Shown here: positions 16,634 through 24,689 of the stretch, piece after piece
Position numbering within the stretch: position 1 is the stretch's first letter
Layout: each line of letters opens with the position of its first letter
Assembly (NCBI GenBank): GCA_001179885.1
Contig: CVSD01000053.1
Location: 7,501-62,813, forward strand
DNA: 55,313 bases
Direction of reading: 5' to 3'
Source: Candidatus Pelagibacter communis
GTDB lineage: Bacteria > Pseudomonadota > Alphaproteobacteria > Pelagibacterales > Pelagibacteraceae
The notes under the pieces: model-generated
What the model saw: only the letters and a program-made list of their open reading frames with translations
Database searches by the model: none
What the model was told of the DNA's origin: nothing
Program-made: the position numbers and the translations under genes

Positions 16634-17950
16634 ATGAGTAATAAAGTTTTAGAAAATATTAATCAAACTAAAAATTATTTAGATAATTTTTTATCTGATA
16701 AATATGGGCCAGAATTTAATTCAGCTATTTATCTAGCATCTTATACTAATTCTGTAGGTAACGTTTTTTTAAAAAAAATTTTTAGAGTAAGTGATAAGAG
16801 TTTCTTTAAAAATATTTTTTTGGATATTATTTCAGGTTTGAAAATCTCTGGAAAAATTATTAAAAATGATACAATAGAGAAAAAATTTTCAAAAATTGTT
16901 TTTAGCTGGGGTTTTAAAAAAAACTTTGAAGATAACGGAAGTTTTAATGATAAATATTTCAATATTAATTCAGCAAAAAAAAATAATTTTTTATGGTTCA
17001 TAATCTATATGGATAAAAAAATTCCCGATAAAATAGATAAAAATATAGTTATATTTAAAGTCTACGGAAATTTACTTTTAAATTTTTTTTCTTGGTTAAA
17101 ATTTATTTTGATAAATTTCAAATTTCTCTTTAAGGGTATTGATTATTTTTTACATAATATATCAAGTTCAAATTTTTTATCTAAAAAACTGATTAATTCA
17201 TCAAAAGAAATTTTTTCAAAAGATTTTGATGAAATTTTATTTCCATATGAGGGTCAACCTTTTCAAAATGAAATAATTAAATATTTTAAAAAAAAAAAAA
17301 ATAAAGTTATAAGTATTGGCTATATTCATTCACCTCCGTTAGCTGTACCAACAAATTTTATTTATAAAGATAGTTGCCCAGATAAAATTTTTTTAAATGG
17401 ATCAGATCAACGATTTTGTTTTGAGAATATTCTTGGATGGCCAAGTAAAAAAATTGTTGAAATTCCATCATTAAGATTTAATGAAATTGCTGAGGATATT
17501 GAAGACTCAATTTTTTTTCCAAATGTGATTAATCAACCAGAGAAAATTTTGGAAAGTTTAATTTACATTAATAATAATATTATTGAATTAAATAATTTTA
17601 ATATAAGAAATCATCCAGCATCATTAAAAAATAAAACAAATTTAGAATTAATAAAAAAAATAAAAGAAAAATTTAATATTAAAGATAATAAAACAATTAA
17701 TTTTAACAAAAAATTGATTTTTATAGGTAATTCTGGAGCAATAATTGAGTCGTTAGAAAGAGGATATGATGTGATACAAATTTGTGAAAATTCTTCTTTT
17801 GATTTTTATTCAAACAATGTTTGGAAAAGTATTAAATCAGAGCTAATAGCAAAAGATATTTACGCATATAGATTAAAAGAAAAAGGAAATCTGATTTCTT
17901 TTGGTAAAATCGATACTAATATAGATACAATATTGAATGATAAAAAATAA
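16634..17950 (+). CDS. uncharacterised protein, possible glycosyltransferase
   Basis: I do not recognise a firm family. The protein is 438 residues and soluble apart from one hydrophobic stretch near residues 145-165. In its second half it has ILFPYEGQPFQNEII, then IGYIHSPPLAVPTNF, KIFLNGSDQRFCFENILGWP and RNHPAS. These resemble the nucleotide-sugar side of GT-B-like surface-carbohydrate proteins, where a predicted helix and an H-P loop follow. A run of 14 A (17288-17301), the longest I saw, lies inside the frame. It is spaced 6 bases after the SDR and 3 before rfbG, so it belongs to the same transcript. Glycosyltransferase is a guess from context. Confidence 0.5.
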   Translation: MSNKVLENINQTKNYLDNFLSDKYGPEFNSAIYLASYTNSVGNVFLKKIFRVSDKSFFKNIFLDIISGLKISGKIIKNDTIEKKFSKIVFSWGFKKNFEDNGSFNDKYFNINSAKKNNFLWFIIYMDKKIPDKIDKNIVIFKVYGNLLLNFFSWLKFILINFKFLFKGIDYFLHNISSSNFLSKKLINSSKEIFSKDFDEILFPYEGQPFQNEIIKYFKKKKNKVISIGYIHSPPLAVPTNFIYKDSCPDKIFLNGSDQRFCFENILGWPSKKIVEIPSLRFNEIAEDIEDSIFFPNVINQPEKILESLIYINNNIIELNNFNIRNHPASLKNKTNLELIKKIKEKFNIKDNKTINFNKKLIFIGNSGAIIESLERGYDVIQICENSSFDFYSNNVWKSIKSELIAKDIYAYRLKEKGNLISFGKIDTNIDTILNDKK

Positions 17951-17953
17951 AAA

Positions 17954-19033
17954 ATGAATTTCACAAAATATTATAAAAATAAAAAGGTTTTAATCACTGG
18001 TCATACAGGTTTTAAAGGTGCTTGGCTCACATTATGGTTAATAAAATGTGGAGCCAAAATCATGGGATTATCAAATAATACATTAACAAAACCATCAATT
18101 TTTAAAGTGTTAAAAATTAAAAAAAAAATATCGCACGTTAATTGCGATATTAGAAATATAAAAAAACTTGAAAATGAAATATTAAATTTTAAACCGGATT
18201 TTGTTTTTCATTTTGCAGCACAAGCATTAGTTAAAAAATCCTTTTTAGAGCCATATAATACTTGGACTACTAATTCGCTAGGTACAATTAACGTTCTAGA
18301 AGTATTGAGAAGAAACAATTTTACCAGGAAAATAACTGCTGTAATAATTACTAGTGATAAAAGCTATAAGAATATTGAAAAGCAAAAAGCTTATATTGAG
18401 ACCGATACTCTTGGAGGCTCAGATCCATATAGTGCTTCGAAGGCTTCAGCTGAATTAGCACTAAAATCTTACGTAGATAGTTTTTTAAAAAAAAAAAAAG
18501 ATGTTTTAGTTGGTATTGCTAGAGCAGGGAATGTAATTGGTGGAGGAGATTGGTCTGATGATAGGTTAGTTCCTGACTGTATTAAATCATGGAGTCAAAA
18601 AAAATCAGTGGTCATAAGAAATCCAAAATCAACAAGACCTTGGCAACATGTTTTGGAAGCAATAAGAGGTTACTTAATTTTTGGCATTAAACTAAAAAAT
18701 AATAGAAAATTAGATGGGGAAGTTTTTAATTTTGGACCAAATAATAAGTTAAATCATAATGTTGAAGATTTAGTAAAAAAAATTAAAATTTTTTGGAAAA
18801 ATATCAAATGGATTGTCAAACCAGATAAATTAAAATTAGAGTCTAATCTCTTAAAAATAAATTCAAATAAAGCAAAAAAAAAATTAAATTGGCAATGTAT
18901 TTTAACTTTTTCTGAAACAGCAGAATATGTTTCAAAATGGTATATTAATTACTTCAATAAACATACAAATATGTTTGATTACTCACTAGAACAAATTTCA
19001 TCATATGAAAAAAAAATTAGGAGTAAAAATTGA
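17954..19033 (+). CDS. rfbG: CDP-glucose 4,6-dehydratase
   Basis: RfbG converts CDP-glucose to CDP-4-keto-6-deoxyglucose. The protein has the very characteristic KVLITGHTGFKGAWLTLWL start with the GHTGFKG motif at residues 16-22. ALVKKSFLEPYNTWTTNSLGT, TSDKSY and the catalytic YSASK (GGSDPYSASKASAEL) follow. The 359-residue length is standard. Its TGA stop overlaps the TTG start of rfbF, the gene providing its substrate. The product is the branch point for 3,6-dideoxyhexoses and other CDP-linked deoxysugars; the only obvious downstream enzyme is the epimerase-like gene at 19718. Confidence 0.93.
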   Translation: MNFTKYYKNKKVLITGHTGFKGAWLTLWLIKCGAKIMGLSNNTLTKPSIFKVLKIKKKISHVNCDIRNIKKLENEILNFKPDFVFHFAAQALVKKSFLEPYNTWTTNSLGTINVLEVLRRNNFTRKITAVIITSDKSYKNIEKQKAYIETDTLGGSDPYSASKASAELALKSYVDSFLKKKKDVLVGIARAGNVIGGGDWSDDRLVPDCIKSWSQKKSVVIRNPKSTRPWQHVLEAIRGYLIFGIKLKNNRKLDGEVFNFGPNNKLNHNVEDLVKKIKIFWKNIKWIVKPDKLKLESNLLKINSNKAKKKLNWQCILTFSETAEYVSKWYINYFNKHTNMFDYSLEQISSYEKKIRSKN

Positions 19034-19728
19034 AGGTTGTTATTTTAGCAGGTGGATTGGGTACTAGAATTAAAGAATATACAAAAACAATCCCAAAGCC
19101 AATGATTAGAGTTCATGGAAAACCTTTAATTGAACATATTATGCAACACTATTCAAACTTTGGATTTAAAGAATTTTATATTGCCCTTGGATATAAGGGC
19201 GAGGTAATAAAAAAATACTTTAAGAAAAGAAAAAAGAATTGGAAAATAAACTTAATTCCAACAGGAAAAACAACAATGACTGGAGGAAGAATTAAAAGAT
19301 TAAAAAGATACTTAAAAAATGAAACGTTTTTATTGACTTATGGGGATGGAATTGCAAACGTTAACTTAAAAAAATTAGTAAGTTTTCATAAAAAATATAA
19401 TAATATTGTTACTTTAACTTCAGTAAGACCTCCTGCAAGATTTGGTTCCGTAAAATTTAAGAATAATAAGATAATAAAATTTAGGGAAAAATCATCTCTA
19501 GATGAGGGGTGGATAAATGGAGGCTTTTTTGTCATGGATCCAAAAATTTTTAATTATTTAAAAAATGATAGAACATATCTAGAAAGATATCCCCTAGAAG
19601 CTATTTCTAAAAAAAACTTATTGGGTGGTTATAAACATACAGATTTTTGGCAGTGCATGGATACAGCAAGAGATAAAGAAATATTAGAAAAAGCTTTTAA
19701 AAAAGGGTTAATTAATTTTGATAAATAA
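19030..19728 (+). CDS. rfbF: glucose-1-phosphate cytidylyltransferase
   Basis: RfbF makes CDP-glucose from glucose-1-phosphate and CTP. The N-terminus has the nucleotide-binding LAGGLGTR (residues 6-13) followed by IPKPMIRVHGKPLIEHIM, and the rest includes LTYGDGIANV, RPPARFG and DEGWINGGFFVMDP, as in known RfbF proteins. It is 232 residues, slightly shorter than the usual 255 or so. Translation starts at TTG within the rfbG stop (TTGA), so the two genes are coupled. It overlaps the next gene by 11 bases. Confidence 0.92.
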   Translation: MKVVILAGGLGTRIKEYTKTIPKPMIRVHGKPLIEHIMQHYSNFGFKEFYIALGYKGEVIKKYFKKRKKNWKINLIPTGKTTMTGGRIKRLKRYLKNETFLLTYGDGIANVNLKKLVSFHKKYNNIVTLTSVRPPARFGSVKFKNNKIIKFREKSSLDEGWINGGFFVMDPKIFNYLKNDRTYLERYPLEAISKKNLLGGYKHTDFWQCMDTARDKEILEKAFKKGLINFDK

Positions 19729-20638
19729 TAAAAAAAATATTTTAATTGTAGGTGGCACAGGTTTTATTGGGGCAAATCTTTGTAAATCAATACCAAAAAA
19801 AAATTTTAATGTTTTCTCTTGCTCAACAAAAAAACCTAATAAATTGAATAAATTATCAGGTGTGAAGTACATTCAGTGCGATATATCTAAAAAAAAACAA
19901 ATTAAAAAAAAGTTAAATAGAAAATTTGATTATATTGTGAATTTGTCTGGATATATTGACCATTCTAATGCAAAAAAAGTAAAATTATCTCATTATCAAG
20001 GTTGTATAAATTTAGCAAATTTTTTTAAAAAAAAAAAAATAAAAAAGTTTATTCAATTTGGAAGTAGTGTAGAATATGGTTTTTCTAGAAGTCCCCAGAA
20101 CGAAAAAAAAATCTTATCTAGCAAAAAACTTAAATCTAATTATGGAAAAGCTAAAAATGACTCTACAAAATATTTATTAAAACTACTTAAAGAAGACAAT
20201 TTTCCCGTAGTTATTTTTCGACTTTATTTGGCTTACGGTCCTGGACAAAACATTAAAAGATTGATTCCATTTATAATTAAAAAATCCTTAGAAAATAAAA
20301 AATTTCCTTGTTCAAATGGGAAACAAGTAAGAGATTTTGTTTATGTTAAGGACATAATCAGATTAATTAAAAAATCATTAAAAAAAAATTTTTATGGAAT
20401 ATATAATTTAGGATCTGGAAAACCTATTAAAGTTAAAAATGTAATAATTAAAATTATCAGAATTATTGGAAAAGGAGAACCAGATTTCGGAAAAATTAAA
20501 CTTAGAAATGATGAACCATTAATTTTATTTCCAAATATACAAAAAGTTAAAAAACATTTTAATTGGAAACCAAATGTAAATATTGATCAAGGTTTAAAAA
20601 AAACAATTAATTTTTATAGAAATGAGATATTCAGTTAG
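19718..20638 (+). CDS. NAD-dependent epimerase/dehydratase, probably CDP-sugar reductase or epimerase
   Basis: This extended SDR has GGTGFIG at residues 12-18, FGSSVEYG, the catalytic pair in YGKAK, and RLYLAYGPGQ and RDFVYVKDI later in the chain. At 306 residues it is typical of nucleotide-sugar 4-reductases and 4-epimerases. It starts at TTG inside rfbF and directly follows rfbG-rfbF. The likely job is therefore reduction or epimerisation of CDP-4-keto-6-deoxyglucose, as in abequose or related pathways. No RfbH-type C-3 deoxygenase is visible, so a CDP-6-deoxyhexose is more likely than a 3,6-dideoxy sugar. It overlaps the next gene by 17 bases. Confidence 0.8.
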   Translation: MINNKKNILIVGGTGFIGANLCKSIPKKNFNVFSCSTKKPNKLNKLSGVKYIQCDISKKKQIKKKLNRKFDYIVNLSGYIDHSNAKKVKLSHYQGCINLANFFKKKKIKKFIQFGSSVEYGFSRSPQNEKKILSSKKLKSNYGKAKNDSTKYLLKLLKEDNFPVVIFRLYLAYGPGQNIKRLIPFIIKKSLENKKFPCSNGKQVRDFVYVKDIIRLIKKSLKKNFYGIYNLGSGKPIKVKNVIIKIIRIIGKGEPDFGKIKLRNDEPLILFPNIQKVKKHFNWKPNVNIDQGLKKTINFYRNEIFS

Positions 20639-21416
20639 CATAATTATAAATTGTTATAATGGAGAAAAATATTTAGAACAGTGTTTAAAAAGTTTAAAAA
20701 ATCAGATTTTTAAAGATTTTGAGGTAATTTTTTGGGATAATTGCTCAAATGATAAAAGTGAGGAAATTTTTAAAAGATTTGAGAATGATCAATTTAAATA
20801 CTTTAAATCAAAAGTATTTTTGAATTTGTATGAAGCAAGAAATCAAGCCTGTAAACAAGCAAGAGGCACTCATATTGCATTTTTAGATACAGATGATTTT
20901 TGGCATGAAAATTTTTTATCTTCCAGAGAAAATTTTTTTAATCAACTTAATCAAAAATTTTCATATTCAAATTGTTTTCATTTATATGAGCTATCTTCAA
21001 AAAAAGAAATTTTCACAAACATAAAGTTAAAAAGTGGCAATATCTTAAATTTTTTGTCTAAAAATTATTTAGTAAAAATTAGCTGTTTAGTTATTAAAAA
21101 AGATATTTTAGAAAAAGAAAATTTTTTTTATGGTAATTATAATATCATCGGAGATTTTGATTTAGTGATGAGACTTGCCAGCAAATATGAAGCTCACGCT
21201 ATTCAAGATCCTTTAGCTACAGTAAGATTTCATTCAAATAATTATTTAGATAAAAATAGAAAAATGTTTTTTAATGAATATTATGATTGGTTTACTAGAA
21301 AAAAAAATATCAATTTTTCTTTTGTTTCATTTTATCATTTTTTCAAATTTTTATCAAAATTATTCATAATAAGCATGTTGCCTAAAAAATTTTTATATAT
21401 GATTAAAAAAAAATGA
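20622..21416 (+). CDS. glycosyltransferase family 2
   Basis: The GT-A fold is visible in VSIIINCYNGEKYLEQCLKSLKNQ at the N-terminus, FEVIFWDNCSNDKS with the first Asp, and AFLDTDDFWHENFL as the DxD-type metal site around residue 90. A later GDFDLVMRLA fits the ED-like acceptor segment. It has 264 residues with a hydrophobic tail but no clear membrane domain. It transfers a sugar to the lipid-linked O-unit. It overlaps the epimerase gene before it (17 bases) and the GT4 gene after it (ATGA). Confidence 0.85.
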   Translation: MRYSVSIIINCYNGEKYLEQCLKSLKNQIFKDFEVIFWDNCSNDKSEEIFKRFENDQFKYFKSKVFLNLYEARNQACKQARGTHIAFLDTDDFWHENFLSSRENFFNQLNQKFSYSNCFHLYELSSKKEIFTNIKLKSGNILNFLSKNYLVKISCLVIKKDILEKENFFYGNYNIIGDFDLVMRLASKYEAHAIQDPLATVRFHSNNYLDKNRKMFFNEYYDWFTRKKNINFSFVSFYHFFKFLSKLFIISMLPKKFLYMIKKK

Positions 21417-22408
21417 ATAAAATTTTAGTTGTTTCAAATGACAATATCTTTTTTTCAAAAAAAAGTATTTTTTCAGACTATAATGATACACTCAATATAA
21501 TTAACACAATTTCAAAAAAATTTAAAATTTATTTACTTTCTAGAAAAGCAAGGGTTAAACAAACACACGCTATAAATAGAAATTCAATCAAAAAAATTTC
21601 ACTTTTAGATTTGTTAAGATTAAATAAGTTGGATTTTAAGGTATTCTTTATATCAATAACTCCACTGAATTTAATTTATTTTATAATTTTATGTTCACTC
21701 TTTAAAGGTATTGAGGGTTATGTATACATTAGAAGTGATGGCTATAAAGAGTATTTTTTAAAATATGGGAGTTTTGGAAAATATTTTTATGATTTAATGT
21801 ATAAAATTATAAATCGAAAATTAAAAGTAATATCAGTTAATTCAAAATTAACTAACATAAATACAAAACTAAAACTATTTCCATCCGAAATAACTAGTCG
21901 ATGGAAAATTAGAAAACTTAATTCGTTTAATAAATATATGCCCAAACTTTTATATTTTGGAAGATTTCGTAAAGAAAAAGGTGTTTATTCTCTCATAGAG
22001 ATGTTTGAAAAAATTAATCAAAATTATAAGCTTACACTAGCTGGTGATGATAAACTTAACTTAAATCACAAAAATTTAAGTTATGTTGGAAAAATTTCCT
22101 CAATAAAAAAAATAATCGAATTATATGACAAACATGATATTTTTATTTTACCTTCTTATACAGAGGGTTATCCAAAAGTCATTTTAGAGAGTTTAAGTAG
22201 AGAAAAACCTATAATTATTTTTGATGATATTAAACATGTCAAAAATAATTTTAAAGGTATATATGTAGCTCAAAGAAATTATAAAGATTTAAAAAAAAAA
22301 ATTAAATTCATAATAAATAATTATAAATTAATAAAAAAAGAATTAAAAAAAAACAATATAAGTACAAAAAAGGATTTTCAAAAAAGTTTACTTAAAGTAT
22401 TAATATGA
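21413..22408 (+). CDS. glycosyltransferase family 4 (GT-B)
   Basis: The C-terminal half is the GT4/group 1 domain: LLYFGRFRKEKGVYSLIEMF, then YKLTLAGD, and HDIFILPSYTEGYPKVILESLSREKP with the E-x7-E motif that binds the donor sugar phosphate. The N-terminal half is weakly conserved, as is usual. Length is 331 residues. ATG 21413 overlaps the stop of the GT2 gene and its own stop overlaps the next start by four bases. It probably adds one sugar of the O-unit. Confidence 0.85.
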   Translation: MNKILVVSNDNIFFSKKSIFSDYNDTLNIINTISKKFKIYLLSRKARVKQTHAINRNSIKKISLLDLLRLNKLDFKVFFISITPLNLIYFIILCSLFKGIEGYVYIRSDGYKEYFLKYGSFGKYFYDLMYKIINRKLKVISVNSKLTNINTKLKLFPSEITSRWKIRKLNSFNKYMPKLLYFGRFRKEKGVYSLIEMFEKINQNYKLTLAGDDKLNLNHKNLSYVGKISSIKKIIELYDKHDIFILPSYTEGYPKVILESLSREKPIIIFDDIKHVKNNFKGIYVAQRNYKDLKKKIKFIINNYKLIKKELKKNNISTKKDFQKSLLKVLI

Positions 22409-23697
22409 AAATAGTAAACCAAAAAACAATTATTTTCTTTATTTTATCTTTTCTTCCAATTACTTATATTGTTGGTATTGCTGTTACAGAGTTTTTTTTT
22501 TTAATTTTATTAATTTATTTTTTTTTCCAAAAAAATATTAAATCATTTTTTTTTGATAAGAAGTTTTTATTTCTTTTTTTGTTTTCTATTTATATTTTTA
22601 TAAATGCTATAATTCAAATTAACCATTCAGACCTACTTTATTCTTCCATTTTTTATTTTAGATATTCTCTATTTTCATTATTAATTTATTTTTTTTACGA
22701 AAAATTTGACAGTATCCCAAAAAAAGATTTATTTATTAATATTGGCTTTTTATTTTATTTTTTAATTTTTATAGATAGTTTTTTTCAATTTTTTACTGGA
22801 TATAATACTTTAGGATATAAAGTTGATGCTTTTAGAGTTTCTAGTTTTTTTGAAAAAGAACTTATATTAGGAGGTTTCCTAATAAAATTATTACCATTAT
22901 TAATTTGGGGGCTAATTTATAATGATTTTAACTTTAAAAATAATTTTTTATTTTTAACTTTATTTTTCTTTTTATATTTTTCAGTAATTTATATTTCTGG
23001 AGGAAGATCTGCTATCGGACTCATGATTATTTTTATTTCTTTTATTTTATTATTTGTTAAAAATTTAAGAAAAATTTTTATTTCATCTTTTGTTTTATTA
23101 CTGATATTTATTTGTTTAATCTCCTTCTTTAGCATTGGTAAAACAAATGTTTCTAGCAGAGTATTTGAAAAAACATTCAATGACATTACTAATAATATTA
23201 TCACAGAAAAGAATGATAAATCAGAAGAAACATCTGAAAATAAATCAAAAATAAAAAATTTCAAAATTTTTTCAAGAGATCACCACGGACATTATGTTTT
23301 GGCTTTGGATCTTTTTAAAAAGAATAAATTTTTTGGTGTTGGTCCAAAAGGATTTAGATACCACTGTAGAAAAATTGAATATGACTCAAAAATAGGAATT
23401 TGTACCACACATCCTCATAATATTTTCATTCAATTTTTATCTGAACTTGGAATCGTGGGAGTGGTTTTTTATGTGTATGGTTTAGCTTTTATCCTTTTGA
23501 GTATTTTTAAAGTTTATAAAAAAAAAGATATTAATGAAAAATTTCAAAATAGTTTATACGTTGCTAGTTTAGCTGTATTCATTAACTTATTCCCATTTTT
23601 GCCTAGTGGAGATTTTTTTAACAATTGGATTTCAATTATTTGTTTTTATAGTATAGGAGTGTTTATTTATTCATATAATAAAGCCTATAATAAATGA
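22405..23697 (+). CDS. O-antigen ligase/polymerase-type membrane protein (Wzy/WaaL family)
   Basis: The 430-residue protein consists of about ten to twelve hydrophobic helices and a large loop between about residues 245 and 325 in the second half. That loop runs into FGVGPKGFRYHC and THPHNIFIQFLSELGIVGVVFYVYG, the conserved H-x-x-N-x-x-x-x-x-x-x-E-x-G motif of the O-antigen ligase family. Polymerases (Wzy) and ligases (WaaL) share it, and sequence alone does not separate them. In this operon, beside glycosyltransferases and the initiating transferase, it would polymerise O-units or join them to lipid A at the periplasmic face of the inner membrane. Confidence 0.85.
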   Translation: MKIVNQKTIIFFILSFLPITYIVGIAVTEFFFLILLIYFFFQKNIKSFFFDKKFLFLFLFSIYIFINAIIQINHSDLLYSSIFYFRYSLFSLLIYFFYEKFDSIPKKDLFINIGFLFYFLIFIDSFFQFFTGYNTLGYKVDAFRVSSFFEKELILGGFLIKLLPLLIWGLIYNDFNFKNNFLFLTLFFFLYFSVIYISGGRSAIGLMIIFISFILLFVKNLRKIFISSFVLLLIFICLISFFSIGKTNVSSRVFEKTFNDITNNIITEKNDKSEETSENKSKIKNFKIFSRDHHGHYVLALDLFKKNKFFGVGPKGFRYHCRKIEYDSKIGICTTHPHNIFIQFLSELGIVGVVFYVYGLAFILLSIFKVYKKKDINEKFQNSLYVASLAVFINLFPFLPSGDFFNNWISIICFYSIGVFIYSYNKAYNK

Positions 23698-24689
23698 TAG
23701 AATTATATATTTGTTTAATATTATTAAATTCAATTTTCTATATTAATTTAAATCGTATATCAAAAATTTTAAATATTTATGATGTTCCAGATAAAAAGTT
23801 AAAATTACATAAAAAGCGTACACCTTTAATAGGTGGTCCATTATTATTTTTAAATTTAATTTTAATTTTATTATTTTATTTGATTAACGATGAATTAATA
23901 ATCAGCTTTAAATTGAGAGAGATAATATCTTTTTTTTTATTAATTTGTGGTTTCTTTATAGTAGGACTATATGATGATAAATATAATTTAGCCCCAGAAA
24001 AAAAAATAATTTTAACTATAACAATTATTTTTTTCTCAATAATATTTAATAGTAAATTACTTATTAATGAATTTTCATTAAGTTTTTATGATTCTAGAGT
24101 CTTTTTTGATAAGTTTGCTTATATTTTTACCATTTTTTGTATTTTGATTTTGACTAATTCTTTTAATTTTTATGATGGGATAAATGGTCAATCGCTTATA
24201 AATTTTATATTTATATTTTTTCTTTTATTTTTTTTAACTAATTTTAATTTTTTTTATTTAACTATTATTTTTATTTTTTTATTTATTTTGTTCCTTAATT
24301 TATCTGGAAAAATTTTTCTTGGTGATAGTGGAATTTACTTAATTAGTGCAATTATATCAATATTATTTATTTATGAACACAATATAATAAAAACATTTAA
24401 ATATGCTGACACTATATTTTATCTAGCATGTGTGCCCGGCTTTGATTTAGTGAGATTGACTATAACAAGATTACTCAATAATAAAAATGTATTTTATGGT
24501 GATAGAAATCATATACATCATTTATTAATAAAAAAATTTTCTATTTTAAAATCAAATACAATTTTAATTTTCTTAATAGCTTTACCATCAGCAATGTTTT
24601 TTTTATTAGAGTTAAGTTTTTTTAATATAATAATTATCTTTACAATTATATATTTAGTATTAGTTCAATATCTATTAAAAAATGATTAA
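23694..24689 (+). CDS. WecA/MraY-family initiating sugar-phosphate transferase
   Basis: This integral membrane protein of 331 residues has the family landmarks. These are KKRTPLIGG in the first cytoplasmic loop, FIVGLYDDKYNL with the metal-binding aspartates, LTNSFNFYDGINGQ (NxxxxxDGxxG), FLGDSG, and the late cytoplasmic GDRNHIHHLL with the HIHH motif. It moves a sugar-1-phosphate, usually GlcNAc-1-P or similar, to undecaprenyl phosphate and so starts the O-unit. The next gene, a PglF-type dehydratase, could provide its UDP-sugar donor. It overlaps both neighbours. Confidence 0.88.
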   Translation: MIELYICLILLNSIFYINLNRISKILNIYDVPDKKLKLHKKRTPLIGGPLLFLNLILILLFYLINDELIISFKLREIISFFLLICGFFIVGLYDDKYNLAPEKKIILTITIIFFSIIFNSKLLINEFSLSFYDSRVFFDKFAYIFTIFCILILTNSFNFYDGINGQSLINFIFIFFLLFFLTNFNFFYLTIIFIFLFILFLNLSGKIFLGDSGIYLISAIISILFIYEHNIIKTFKYADTIFYLACVPGFDLVRLTITRLLNNKNVFYGDRNHIHHLLIKKFSILKSNTILIFLIALPSAMFFLLELSFFNIIIIFTIIYLVLVQYLLKND

